Part shown: positions 43,111-51,847 of the stretch, in pieces | How positions within the stretch are numbered: the first letter of the stretch is position 1 | How the letters are laid out: every line of letters starts with the position of its first letter | From: an uncultured Roseovarius sp. | GTDB taxonomy: Bacteria; Pseudomonadota; Alphaproteobacteria; Rhodobacterales; Rhodobacteraceae | DNA: 64,000 nt | NCBI GenBank assembly: GCA_947496175.1 | Contig: CANMBU010000001.1 | Span: forward strand, 992,001-1,056,000 | Direction of reading: 5' to 3' | The notes under the pieces: generated by a model | Databases searched by the model: none | Seen by the model: only the letters and a program-made list of their open reading frames with translations | Told to the model about the DNA's origin: nothing | Position numbers and translations under genes: made by a program

Positions 43111-43299
43111 TCAGTCGGCTGCGATTACCGCAGCAACGACGGCAAGAAGAACCAGCGGAACCCAAACGCCAGCAGCGGAAGAACTAGCAGCTGTCTCTTC
43201 AACAATCACAGGCGCCTCGATTACGGGCTCTTCGATGTTGCCAGCAAAACCTGTTGTTGCAGCAGCTGTAAACGCAGCGGCGAGAACGAGTCTTTTCAT
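43111..43299 (-). CDS. Small exported protein with C-terminal membrane segment
   Basis: The 62-residue protein has a signal peptide (LVLAAAFTAAATTGFAG, cleavage near residue 20), a short linker rich in Glu, Val and Pro (EEPVIEAPVIVEETAASSS) and a hydrophobic C-terminal segment (VWVPLVLLAVVAAVIAAD). GGAGG stands eight bases before the ATG, and a bidirectional terminator follows, so it is a real gene. I recall similar short proteins downstream of hemH in related bacteria. The function is unknown. After processing only about 40 residues would remain, held in the membrane. Confidence 0.8.
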   Translation of the reverse strand: MKRLVLAAAFTAAATTGFAGNIEEPVIEAPVIVEETAASSSAAGVWVPLVLLAVVAAVIAAD

Positions 43300-43439
43300 G
43301 TCTATCCTCCAGATATGGGCGGGCCTAACTTTATAGTGACCTCAAGCCGGAAACTTACCTCGTAGCGGTCTCTAAACAGGACTACGGCAAAAAATGAAAG
43401 AATTCGTGGACGCTCAAAACGGCAATCCGGCTGAATTCG

Positions 43440-44051
43440 TCAAATTAGCAACACCTGAGTGCCTACTTTGGTCAGGCTGAAAAGCTCGGCAATATGCTCA
43501 TTGTAAAGCCCGATACATCCATTGGATGACTTCCGCCCAATCTTGCGCGTGTCATGTGTTCCGTGAATTCGGTAATACGTCCAACTTAGGTAAAGCGCAT
43601 GGGTTCCCAGTGGGTTATCTGGGCCTGGAGGGACATATGACGGCCACTCAGGATTGCGTTTGAGCATTGAGGGTGTCGGGCGCCAGTCAGGTCCTACAAT
43701 CTTGCGGACCACTTTAGTTCGCCCACGGCGTGTAAGTTCCTCACTCAGCGGCACGCTCGACGGGTAAAGCTTGTAGGTTTGACCATCTGCGCCCCAAAAG
43801 TGAAGCGCACGTGAAGATATATCTACCAGCACTGCACCATTATTCAGATTCGAAAAATAAGGACGCCAATCCAGTGACCGAAAGCTTGAAATGTTCCGAC
43901 TAACTGTCGTCTTTACATCCTTTTCGAGCAGCACGCTGCCCGCTCCGTCTACATCTTGCGCCAGGGCAGGTAGCCCAATTGTAGCCGCGGTGCCTGCAAG
44001 AAACCCACGACGACTCAGTGATTTCTTCTTCTCGAATGTCATGTCATTCAT
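43440..44051 (-). CDS. Tat-exported L,D-transpeptidase (YkuD domain)
   Basis: The 203-residue protein has a twin-arginine signal (LSRRGFLAGTAATIGLPALA, residues 11-30). The YkuD domain fills the second half: GTHALYL, then HGTHDTRKIGRKSSNGCIGL with the catalytic His and Cys, where the usual SHGC reads SNGC. L,D-transpeptidases make 3-3 cross-links in peptidoglycan or attach proteins to it. ATG at 44051 is used; one three codons later would also serve, and a longer frame lacks support. It is divergent from the CAP lipoprotein gene. Confidence 0.88.
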   Translation of the reverse strand: MNDMTFEKKKSLSRRGFLAGTAATIGLPALAQDVDGAGSVLLEKDVKTTVSRNISSFRSLDWRPYFSNLNNGAVLVDISSRALHFWGADGQTYKLYPSSVPLSEELTRRGRTKVVRKIVGPDWRPTPSMLKRNPEWPSYVPPGPDNPLGTHALYLSWTYYRIHGTHDTRKIGRKSSNGCIGLYNEHIAELFSLTKVGTQVLLI

Positions 44052-44205
44052 CCCAGATCGACTTTGTTTCACGCAAAGCATATGGCTGGAATGCCTCAAT
44101 CGCAAATCAAACGGGCAACAAATAGCAAAGTTGAAGTCTTGTGGGTTTGAAACACAATGCAAGGCACGCTACAGGAAAGAAAATGACGAAAACGGGTGAC
44201 ATCCC

Positions 44206-44721
44206 ATGATGCGCATAGCAAGTCTGCTTCTTTCGGCTCTAATTATCCTTGCCGCTTGTACGCCACCACCGCCACAAAATCAGGTGGGCGTAGATGGCAA
44301 ACCTCTACCAAAAGTGTATCGCATCCGCTCTGGAGAAACCTCGAAAATTCAGTTCCGCATGCTGGACTCTGTGAACTCACTGCGCAGTGCTGCAGGGCAA
44401 TCAAGTGTCCAATTGAATTCAAAACTGAACGCAGCAGCGGCCACACATTCCAGAGATATGTCGGTTCAAAACCGTCCATGGCATTTCGGATCCGACGGAT
44501 CCTCGCCTATTGATCGTGTCAAGCGCGTTGGATACGAAGGCGGGCTTGTTGGCGAAACGATCTCAGAAACTTACGAAACGGAACTCGAAACGCTGGCCGC
44601 CTGGATGGAAGACCCGTCGACACGCCAGGTCATTCTTGCGCCTGACGCGCGCAACATGGGGTTTTCCTGGCTTCAGGAAAACAACGGCAAGATTTGGTGG
44701 ACGCTGGTGATGGGCAATTAA
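44206..44721 (+). CDS. CAP (SCP/PR-1)-domain lipoprotein
   Basis: The 171-residue protein has a lipobox LAAC with C18 as the lipid-bearing cysteine. The CAP domain covers about 50-171: MLDSVNSLRSAAG, LNAAAATHSRDMSVQNRPWH with the conserved histidines, and GETISETYETELETLAAWM. Bacterial CAP proteins are exported and often envelope-linked, but the biochemical role is mostly unknown. It lies between two YkuD-type genes, which supports a wall-associated role. Its stop is six bases from the convergent gene's stop. Confidence 0.88.
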   Translation: MMRIASLLLSALIILAACTPPPPQNQVGVDGKPLPKVYRIRSGETSKIQFRMLDSVNSLRSAAGQSSVQLNSKLNAAAATHSRDMSVQNRPWHFGSDGSSPIDRVKRVGYEGGLVGETISETYETELETLAAWMEDPSTRQVILAPDARNMGFSWLQENNGKIWWTLVMGN

Positions 44722-44727
44722 ACCCAA

Positions 44728-45222
44728 CTACGGCGTAATTCGAATGGGCGTTCCGTTCTTTACCATTGCGTAAATGTTTCGCATCTGTCGATTGGAGACA
44801 GATATACATCCGGCTGTCCAATCCGCACCAGGGTTTCTCACTTTCCCATTGGGGCGCCCATGAATGAAGATATCTCCTCCGGGGCTTTTCCCTGCGGCTT
44901 CCGCAAAAGCACGATCCTCTTCATTGGGATAGGATACACCTAGTGAAAGATAGAATGAGCTATTCGGATTGCGTCGATCAATTACGTAGTCGCCCTCAGG
45001 TGTTTTGCCGTCACCCTCGAATTGCTTGTGCCCTTCAGCCGTGAAGCCCAGTTCCACGTCATAGTGTTTCAACACCTTGTCATGATGCATCAAGAACATC
45101 CGTCGATCATCCTTATTGACGATGATCTGGGTGACCTCTGGGCCGTCATATGTCTTGAATTTTGAACATCCAGCTGCTGTGACGAGCAGCAAAACTACTA
45201 ATAGACCTTTTGCAAATCGCAT
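44728..45222 (-). CDS. L,D-transpeptidase-type lipoprotein (YkuD domain)
   Basis: The 164-residue protein has a lipoprotein signal (LLLVTAAGCS, C19). The YkuD domain runs from about 33 to the end: TQIIVNKDDRRMFLMHHDK, GDGKTPEGDYVIDRRNPNS, IFIHGRP and DWTAGCISVSNRQM with the catalytic Cys. This group resembles the DpaA/ErfK-like short proteins; it may cross-link peptidoglycan or release lipoprotein from it. The signal and sequence differ from the Tat-exported YkuD protein 1.2 kb away, so the two are not recent copies. Confidence 0.88.
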   Translation of the reverse strand: MRFAKGLLVVLLLVTAAGCSKFKTYDGPEVTQIIVNKDDRRMFLMHHDKVLKHYDVELGFTAEGHKQFEGDGKTPEGDYVIDRRNPNSSFYLSLGVSYPNEEDRAFAEAAGKSPGGDIFIHGRPNGKVRNPGADWTAGCISVSNRQMRNIYAMVKNGTPIRITP

Positions 45223-45309
45223 TGGTTCTGTCGCCTGTATTTTATTGCCTTTTCTGTCTTTCTAAAGCGCTTCCCAGGTTAGGTCACATGAATTTTGCAC
45301 CTGCTGTGT

Positions 45310-46524
45310 TCACAATCTGAAAACGGCAACCAGTTCAACATGCGCAGACCAGCGGAATTGGTCTATTGGCAAGACCCAATCCAATTGGTAGCCCGCCTCC
45401 ACAAGACACTTGGCGTCACGCGCAAAACTCGTTGGGTTGCAAGACACATAAGCAATGACCGGTGTTTGCGACTCTGCCAATTGCAGGGTTTGTGCCTGCG
45501 CACCAGCTCGCGGAGGATCAACCACAACGGCCTCAAATCGGGAGAGTTCTTCCGGCATCAAGGGATTGCGGAACAGATCGCGCGTCTCGATTGACACTGC
45601 CTTCAAGCCTTCGGAGTTCCGCCAAGCGTGATCAAGGCAACCCAACATCTCGCCATCCCCTTCAACCGCATGCACCCGGCTTTTTTTGGCAAGCGGCAAA
45701 GTGAATGTTCCACAACCGGCAAACAAATCCACGATGTTCGAAGCCTTGCCAACAATAGCCTGCACTTCGTTTTGAAGCGTTCTTTCGGCATCTTTCGTTG
45801 CCTGCAAGAATGCGTCAGGTGGCGGGTAGACGGTTATGTCGTCAAAGAGCTGCGATGGCTTGCGCAAGGTAACAATGGATTCGCTTTCGTAACTTAAGCG
45901 CGCAATATCATGACTGGCAGCAAGATCAGACAGCGCATTTCGAAGAGCTCCGTCCAACACCTTGCCACCACTCACAGCTATATCCAGACCTGCCTCAGAC
46001 TGCGTCACTGCGACAGACAGTTCGCCCTTCCGGCTTGCCGCCAGCCGTGCCAGGTCTTCTGCGACAGGCAAACCCATCATCAAATCAGGTGTCATGAGCT
46101 GGCACTTGGGAATCTCGACGATGACATCAGAGGCCTGCTTGTGAAAACCAGCCATTGCACCTTTCTTTGTGCGACGGGCGGCAAAGGTTGCTCTACGCCT
46201 CGAGGAGACCGGAGAGGTAGCAATTGGTCGAATCTCAGCTTGCAGGCCCTGCGCAGAAAGAGCCACGCGTATCAAATCCGCCTTCCAGTGCGCAACAAAC
46301 ATGTCCGAGGCATGCTGCACCTGACATCCGCCGCACGCGTTATAGTGCGCACACACCGGCCTCACTCTATCCGACGAAGGTTGAACAATCCGCAGGTTGG
46401 AAAGTTTGTTTCCGACCAGCTCGCCTTGCACAACCTCCCCAGGCAGAGACCGCGGCGCATATATTGATCCTTCCGCAACTCCGTCGCCGCGCACGCCAAG
46501 CCGATCAATTTTATGAGTTTCCAT
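45310..46524 (-). CDS. RNA uracil-C5 methyltransferase (RlmD/TrmA family)
   Basis: The 404-residue protein has an N-terminal TRAM-like region, an iron-sulfur site (C58, C64, C67 in CAHYNACGGC and C141 in IPKCQL), the SAM-binding VDLFAGCGTFTLPLA and the catalytic cysteine in YVSCNPTSFARD. These are the parts of RlmD, which methylates 23S rRNA U1939. TrmA or RlmC specificity cannot be excluded. ATG at 46524 is preferred over a GTG two codons upstream. It stands alone between a YkuD-type gene and an ABC exporter. Confidence 0.88.
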   Translation of the reverse strand: METHKIDRLGVRGDGVAEGSIYAPRSLPGEVVQGELVGNKLSNLRIVQPSSDRVRPVCAHYNACGGCQVQHASDMFVAHWKADLIRVALSAQGLQAEIRPIATSPVSSRRRATFAARRTKKGAMAGFHKQASDVIVEIPKCQLMTPDLMMGLPVAEDLARLAASRKGELSVAVTQSEAGLDIAVSGGKVLDGALRNALSDLAASHDIARLSYESESIVTLRKPSQLFDDITVYPPPDAFLQATKDAERTLQNEVQAIVGKASNIVDLFAGCGTFTLPLAKKSRVHAVEGDGEMLGCLDHAWRNSEGLKAVSIETRDLFRNPLMPEELSRFEAVVVDPPRAGAQAQTLQLAESQTPVIAYVSCNPTSFARDAKCLVEAGYQLDWVLPIDQFRWSAHVELVAVFRL

Positions 46525-46566
46525 AGTCACGCTCTATCTCAGCGTTTGGCCAACCAAAAGCCGTGC

Positions 46567-48408
46567 CTACTCCGCAGCCTCGTCCGCATTAATGAATCCA
46601 CCAGACTGACGTTCCCAGAAACGCGCGTAGAGCCCACCTTGCGACAAAAGCTGGGCATGCGTTCCTTGCTCAGCAATCTGCCCATGGTCTAACACAATTA
46701 TGCGATCCATCTGCGCAATCGTGGACAACCGGTGTGCAATGGCAATCACGGATTTGCCCTCCATCATGCCATAAAGAGTTTCCTGAATCGCGGCCTCGAC
46801 CTCGCTATCAAGCGCACTGGTCGCTTCATCCAAAAGCAAGATCGGCGCATCCTTCAAAATGACACGCGCAAGAGTGATCCTTTGCCGTTGTCCGCCCGAT
46901 AGCTTCACTCCACGCTCCCCAACATGCGCGTCATAGCCTGTGCGGCCCTGAGGGTCCTGAAGATCGAGAATAAACTCATGTGCCTCCGCTTTTTTCGCGG
47001 CCTGAACAACCTGTTCCTCAGTCGCATCTGGGCGGCCATACAAAATATTGTCGCGGACCGAGCGGTGAAGCAGAGAACTATCCTGCTGCACCATACCGAT
47101 CTGATCACGCAAGCTATTTTGAGTCACTGCGGATATCTCCTGACCATCAATCAGAATGCTTCCTGTTTCAGCATCGTAAAACCTCAAAAGCAGCTTTATT
47201 AGGGTCGATTTACCAGCGCCTGAGCGCCCGACCAGACCGATCTTCTCACCAGGGCTAATCTCTAGCGACACGCGATCAAGGCCACCGCTCTCGCGGCCAA
47301 AATGGTGCGACAGTTCCCGAACTTCGATCCGACCCCGCGACATATCCAAGGGCTTCGCATCAGGTGCGTCTACCAGATCAATCGGCTGTGCGATCGTCTC
47401 CATTCCCTCGGCAACCACACCAAGTTGACGAAAAAACGATGTCAGCGCCCACATGATCCAACCCGTCATGGCGTTCAATCTCAATGTCAAAGCTGTAGCG
47501 GCCGCCACAGCGCCGACACTGGCCTGTCCTTGCATCCAAAGCCAGATTGCCCAACCGACGACACCAACGATCAACAGACCATTCAAAAAGACGAGAACCA
47601 CATCCATGATCGTGTAAATCCGCATCTCGGTCTGAAATGTGCTGCGTGTGTGTTCAATGGCCTCCCGCGCATAGTTCAGCTCTCGATCATCATGCGCAAA
47701 AAGCTTGACCGAGTGTATGTTCGTGTAGGCATCAACGACACGGCCCGTCACTTGGCTTCGTGCATCAGATGCCGCCTTAGATGCGGGTCCCACACGCTGC
47801 ATCGTCCAGCGCACAAGCAGCGCATAAAGCCCAATCCAAACAAGCAGTGGCAACATCAGGCGCAGATCCGCATCCGACAGCAAAAAGGCCGCACCAATGA
47901 TGTAGGCTAGGGAAAAGGCTATAGCATCAAACACCTGAAATACGGCTTCACCCGCAGCCGGAGGTGTCTGCATGATCCTGTTCGCGATACGTCCCGCAAA
48001 ATCATTCTCGAACCACCCGACGGATTGGCGCAGCACATGCTTGTGCGCACGCCATCGAATAAGAGTTCCGAAATTTGGCAAAATTGCATTGTTCAAAATA
48101 AGAACATCAATCGCCTGAAGAAACGGACGCAGAAACAAGATAAACAGGGCGACCAGGATAACCTCTAGCCCATAAGTTTCCCACATCGTGGCTGGATCAG
48201 TAGACAGAAGATCCACGATACGTCCCATGTAGTAAATCAACCAAATCTCTACCGCCGCAACGATCACAGACATGATCGCCGCCATCCAGAATACTTTGTG
48301 AAAAGGGCGCATATACGCCTTCATAAACGGCCAAAGGCGGCGTGGCGGGCGGTCATTTTCTTCGTAATGGCAATACGGATCGACCAGAGTCTCAAAAAAC
48401 TTAAACAT
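46567..48408 (-). CDS. ABC exporter half-transporter (permease fused to ATPase)
   Basis: The 613-residue protein has about six membrane segments in residues 25-330 and an ATPase domain from about 345. Walker A GRSGAGKST lies near 388-396, the signature LSGGQRQR near 495 and Walker B LLLDEATSALDSE near 517. It would work as a homodimer, in the MsbA/multidrug exporter group. The N-terminal FETLVDPYCHYEENDRPPRR is typical of a subgroup common in alphaproteobacteria. The substrate is unknown; lipid or drug export are both possible. A GGTTCGAACC palindrome lies about 60 bases upstream. Confidence 0.88.
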   Translation of the reverse strand: MFKFFETLVDPYCHYEENDRPPRRLWPFMKAYMRPFHKVFWMAAIMSVIVAAVEIWLIYYMGRIVDLLSTDPATMWETYGLEVILVALFILFLRPFLQAIDVLILNNAILPNFGTLIRWRAHKHVLRQSVGWFENDFAGRIANRIMQTPPAAGEAVFQVFDAIAFSLAYIIGAAFLLSDADLRLMLPLLVWIGLYALLVRWTMQRVGPASKAASDARSQVTGRVVDAYTNIHSVKLFAHDDRELNYAREAIEHTRSTFQTEMRIYTIMDVVLVFLNGLLIVGVVGWAIWLWMQGQASVGAVAAATALTLRLNAMTGWIMWALTSFFRQLGVVAEGMETIAQPIDLVDAPDAKPLDMSRGRIEVRELSHHFGRESGGLDRVSLEISPGEKIGLVGRSGAGKSTLIKLLLRFYDAETGSILIDGQEISAVTQNSLRDQIGMVQQDSSLLHRSVRDNILYGRPDATEEQVVQAAKKAEAHEFILDLQDPQGRTGYDAHVGERGVKLSGGQRQRITLARVILKDAPILLLDEATSALDSEVEAAIQETLYGMMEGKSVIAIAHRLSTIAQMDRIIVLDHGQIAEQGTHAQLLSQGGLYARFWERQSGGFINADEAAE

Positions 48409-48466
48409 GGAATGTCCTAGCGGGAAGCATGCATTGGGGGGGTGATAATTCAGTTCACCGCCCTTT

Positions 48467-48476
48467 GGTTCGAACC
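48467..48476. promoter_or_regulatory. GGTTCGAACC palindrome upstream of the ABC exporter
   Basis: A perfect ten-base palindrome, part of TTTGGTTCGAACCTTGGTTCGG, which also holds two direct TTGGTTCG copies 13 bases apart. It lies in the 177-base gap between cca (stop side) and the start of the ABC exporter, 59 bases before the ATG. It may be a regulator site. No regulator is nearby. Confidence 0.3.
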
Positions 48477-48585
48477 TTGGTTCGGGCGATGATCAGCAGG
48501 GCCAATCGTCGTATTGCATGTACTTCTCTCCAACTTAGGATGGCCTAAAATGAGGCGAATTTGGCCAAAGAGTCAATCCAAGAGT

Positions 48586-49743
48586 TTATGACATGCGCCG
48601 CAAAAGCTGTTCCTTGCTAAGCTGAAAATCCGATGCGATCCAAATGTCTTCAAGCTTACGAAGCTGATCCCCAAGCTCCTCACCTTGAAAAAATGGCTTC
48701 AGATCCGAAGACTTGATTGGAAACTCAACTGCGGAACCTATGCGCACCGCCACCAGATCCTTGTCTTGAACAAACCCCCCAAGACGTGCCGCGGAAAGAG
48801 CTAAGACATCAATACCAAGCTTCTCGCCAAGTCGATATCCCAGTTCCGATGCAGGTTTTTTATTCGAAGCTTCTCGGCTCAAAATCTCCAAAGTTCGAGC
48901 GTCTTTTCGGCTCAGGCGCAATCTCTCCGGCACATCTTCTCCACCCAGCGCTGCAAGGCGCCTCATGGCATCGGGCACAATATCCATCTGGGATTCTACG
49001 TCGATCAGGCGGGCAAGCGCTGTATCATTCGCATCCTCGATCACAGCGTCTAGTACACCAGCATGCGCCATGGCCATGACGCTCTCAGTTGGGTCTCTTG
49101 TCGCCAGGAGTTTTCGCATTTCCGAACCGACGCGCTCCCTTGAAAGCGTCTCGATCCCAGAATGCAGTCGCGCACATGCCGCGAGGCCCTCTGGGTCCAA
49201 ACCTCGGCTTGCATCGCCATAGCTCGCGTGAAAGCGAAAAAACCTCAAAATCCGAAGATAGTCTTCGCGAATGCGGGTTTCTGGATCTTCGATGAACCGG
49301 ACTCGCCGCGCTTCAATATCCGGCATACCATGCAGCGGATCCAGAATTTCTCCATTCGGGCGCGCGTAAATTGCATTAATAGTGAAGTCTCTGCGCTGCG
49401 CGTCAGTCTCGACATTGTCTGAGAAACTCACAACGGCGCGCCGCCCATCTGTTTCTACATCCTTACGAAATGTGGTGATTTCAAACGGCGTTCCCGCTGA
49501 CACCACCGTCAAGGTGCCGTGCTCAATTCCCGTTGGTGCTGTCTTGAACCCTTTTTTTTCAAATACTTCTAACACCTGCTGGGGTTTTGCATCCGTGGCG
49601 ATATCGATATCTTGAATAGGAGCACCAAGAAGTGCATTTCGTACACACCCCCCGACAAACAAAGCCTGATACCCATTCTCTTCGAGGGCTGTACACACGG
49701 ATTGTGTCGCAGGTGACTCAACCCATTCCCCAGTAATCTTCAT
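48586..49743 (-). CDS. cca: CCA tRNA nucleotidyltransferase
   Basis: The 385-residue enzyme adds or repairs the 3' CCA of tRNA. The nucleotidyltransferase head has VGGCVRNALLGAP (30-42), the metal pair D45 and D47 in DIDIATD, and the RRDFTINAIYARPNG segment. A helical C-terminal domain follows. ATG at 49743 overlaps the stop of the upstream NUDIX gene (ATGA). An ATG three codons earlier is possible. The one tRNA in this window already encodes CCA, so repair would be its use there. Confidence 0.93.
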   Translation of the reverse strand: MKITGEWVESPATQSVCTALEENGYQALFVGGCVRNALLGAPIQDIDIATDAKPQQVLEVFEKKGFKTAPTGIEHGTLTVVSAGTPFEITTFRKDVETDGRRAVVSFSDNVETDAQRRDFTINAIYARPNGEILDPLHGMPDIEARRVRFIEDPETRIREDYLRILRFFRFHASYGDASRGLDPEGLAACARLHSGIETLSRERVGSEMRKLLATRDPTESVMAMAHAGVLDAVIEDANDTALARLIDVESQMDIVPDAMRRLAALGGEDVPERLRLSRKDARTLEILSREASNKKPASELGYRLGEKLGIDVLALSAARLGGFVQDKDLVAVRIGSAVEFPIKSSDLKPFFQGEELGDQLRKLEDIWIASDFQLSKEQLLRRMS

Positions 49744-50351
49744 TCCAAACATGCCGCATCTGATATCGCGCGCAGTATCCGCGCCGTCGCACCCCAAACA
49801 TAGTAAGGGCCATAAGGGGCGCAATAGTAATAGCGCCGTTGACCGCGCCAGCGACGGGACTCTACCCGAAAACTGTTACGGTTCAAAAAATGTGCCAGTG
49901 GCACGGTAAAGATTTCGTCTACTTCACCAGCTTCCGCCTTTGGTTCAAATGGTTTGGTGACGTGCCCGATCACCGGTGTCACCTGAAACCCGGTGACGGT
50001 TTCATGCGATGACCATTGACCCAAGATGTCCACGTGCTCAGAAGGGAGGCCAATCTCTTCCGACGCTTCACGCAAAGCAGTGGCGACGATATCGCGATCT
50101 TCATCATCTTTCTTGCCGCCCGGAAAAGCCACTTGTCCCGGATGATGCTTCAGGGCCGAAGAACGTTTGGTGAGCCAAACTTGCGGTCCATATTCGGTCA
50201 ACTCTACGGCCACCAACACACCGGCAGGCCGCAGTTTGCGACCTTCTGGCAAGACAGTATTAGGATTCAGATCATAGTCCGAAGAAGGCGCCAAAGGGCG
50301 AGCCAAGGCTTGGATCAAAGGCGTCAAGGCTTCATGCGTTGTCACCACCAC
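49740..50351 (-). CDS. NUDIX hydrolase, coenzyme A pyrophosphatase type
   Basis: The 203-residue protein carries the UPF0035 signature seen in NudL-type CoA diphosphatases: WLTKRSSALKHHPGQVAFPGG directly before the Nudix box with ALREASEEIGL. It would cleave CoA or acyl-CoA to 4'-phosphopantetheine and 3',5'-ADP. It starts at a GTG (three in a row at 50343-50351; which is used is unclear) and overlaps the end of hsp33 by about 20 bases. Its stop overlaps cca. So hsp33-nudix-cca form one unit. Confidence 0.85.
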   Translation of the reverse strand: MVVTTHEALTPLIQALARPLAPSSDYDLNPNTVLPEGRKLRPAGVLVAVELTEYGPQVWLTKRSSALKHHPGQVAFPGGKKDDEDRDIVATALREASEEIGLPSEHVDILGQWSSHETVTGFQVTPVIGHVTKPFEPKAEAGEVDEIFTVPLAHFLNRNSFRVESRRWRGQRRYYYCAPYGPYYVWGATARILRAISDAACLE

Positions 50352-51327
50352 CCGCCTTTGCCTCTAAACCCAGTGTCTTTGGTTCCAAAACGTAATGAGC
50401 CCCACAAAACTGACAATCTGCTGTAACCAAACCCTCGGATGTCGTCATTTTCTCCAGGTCTTTTGCGGAGTATATAGAGAGACTATTACGAACTCTTTCC
50501 TCTGAGCAGGTACACCCGAACTGCACCGACTGCGTATCAAACACGCGCGGCGTTTCCTCATGGAACAATCGCACCAGTAAGTCTGTTGGTGAGACAGAGG
50601 GGCCAACCAACTCAAGATCATCAACCGTATCCAGCAGAAGATTGACCCGATTCCAGTTTTCCTTGTCATCGCCATCAACGATATCTGTCGCAACCAACAA
50701 TCCTTGCTCACCCGTCGCGCCGTCTTTGGCAAATGGTGACGCTTTGGGCATGTGTTGCAGCATTACGCCACCGGCGCGCCAGTGTTCGTCTGTGCCAGCT
50801 TCTGTTGATTGGCCAAAACTCAAAGCAAACCTTGTCGGAAGCTGCTCTGATTGCGCAAAATATGCTTCTGCGCAGGCGCTCAGACTGCCGCCCGCAATTG
50901 GTGTAATGCCTTGATACGGTGCGGTGTCTTTGCCTTGGTCGATCAAAACAGCAAAGTATCCCTCACCTATATGGTCAAAGGGGTTTGCCGCGTTGATCCT
51001 ATCATTATCAAAGCTGGCATAGGCTCGAATTTTGGCTGGTTCTCCCTCCCGGCTTGGGGCGAAATAGTCCGTTGCGATCATACGCACCGGACCTTTGGAT
51101 TGAACCTGAAGAGAAAGCTTCCATCGAAGCTTGATCGTTTGACCGATGAGGGCCGTCAAAAGCGTCATCTCAGCAATCAAAGCTTCAACTTTCGCTGGAT
51201 AGTCGTGTTGTTTCAAAATCCCATCAAGCACACCATCCAATCGCGCGACCCGACCTCGGATATCGGATTGATCAAGCTGAAACGGAAGGACAGTATCGTC
51301 CCATGCTATTTTTTGTCCAAATGTCAT
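50332..51327 (-). CDS. hslO: Redox-switched chaperone Hsp33
   Basis: The 331-residue protein is Hsp33, a holdase that becomes active when its zinc-bound cysteines are oxidised. The C-terminal cysteines are in FGCTCSEERVRN and CQFCGAHY (CxC and CxxC). The N-terminal domain has LRWKLSLQVQSKGPVRM. ATG at 51327 follows AAGGA and begins the conserved MTFGQKIAWDD; a longer frame upstream is not used. It is divergent from a NUDIX gene; a palindromic CTATATATAG between the two starts could serve as a shared -10 region. Confidence 0.92.
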   Translation of the reverse strand: MTFGQKIAWDDTVLPFQLDQSDIRGRVARLDGVLDGILKQHDYPAKVEALIAEMTLLTALIGQTIKLRWKLSLQVQSKGPVRMIATDYFAPSREGEPAKIRAYASFDNDRINAANPFDHIGEGYFAVLIDQGKDTAPYQGITPIAGGSLSACAEAYFAQSEQLPTRFALSFGQSTEAGTDEHWRAGGVMLQHMPKASPFAKDGATGEQGLLVATDIVDGDDKENWNRVNLLLDTVDDLELVGPSVSPTDLLVRLFHEETPRVFDTQSVQFGCTCSEERVRNSLSIYSAKDLEKMTTSEGLVTADCQFCGAHYVLEPKTLGLEAKAGGGDNA

Positions 51328-51364
51328 TGGGGTTTCCTTAAATGCCGAGACTTGGCATATCGCA

Positions 51365-51374
51365 CTATATATAG
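51365..51374. promoter_or_regulatory. CTATATATAG palindrome in divergent promoter region
   Basis: A ten-base palindromic TATA sequence between hslO (minus, 38 bases away) and the NUDIX gene (plus, 33 bases away). Its symmetry allows a -10 element on either strand. No good -35 element at standard distance is seen on either side, so this is a tentative promoter mark. Confidence 0.3.
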
Positions 51375-51406
51375 ACGCAGAGCCAACGTCCAAGGGGAAG
51401 GCATAC

Positions 51407-51847
51407 GTGAGACGATTTGGTCATCCACCAAAAGCAAATGTAAAATACACCTCACGACCTGGCGCTTACGCAATCCTTCCCAGGCAAGGTAAGCTGCTTT
51501 TGACATATCAAGAAGAGCCAGAGCCAGAGCTGCAGTTGCCCGGCGGGGGAATAGATCCTGGAGAATCTCCTATTGTGGCGCTGCATCGCGAGGTTTTCGA
51601 AGAAACGGGATGGAAGATCGACAAGCCAAGACGCCTGGGCGCGTTCCGTCGTTTTGTCTACATGCCGGAATACGATATGTGGGCCAACAAAGTATGTGTC
51701 GTCTACTTGGCCCTGCCTGTGCTCCAACTTGGCCCACCGTCTGAACCTGGACATATAGCGATCTGGGCAGATCCGGAAATTGCTGCAACTTCAGTCGCGA
51801 ACCCCGGTGATCGTTTCTTTGTCAGGCAAGTATTGCCGTCTCTGTGA
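51407..51847 (+). CDS. NUDIX hydrolase of unknown substrate
   Basis: The 146-residue protein has a full Nudix box, GGGIDPGESPIVALHREVFEETGW (from residue 46), after a short beta-rich N terminus (YAILPRQGKLLLTYQEEPEP). It starts at GTG with AAGGGGAAGG upstream. The family splits a nucleoside diphosphate linked to another group; the substrate cannot be read. Its last 26 bases overlap the 3' end of the convergent receiver-PP2C gene. Confidence 0.87.
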   Translation: MRRFGHPPKANVKYTSRPGAYAILPRQGKLLLTYQEEPEPELQLPGGGIDPGESPIVALHREVFEETGWKIDKPRRLGAFRRFVYMPEYDMWANKVCVVYLALPVLQLGPPSEPGHIAIWADPEIAATSVANPGDRFFVRQVLPSL

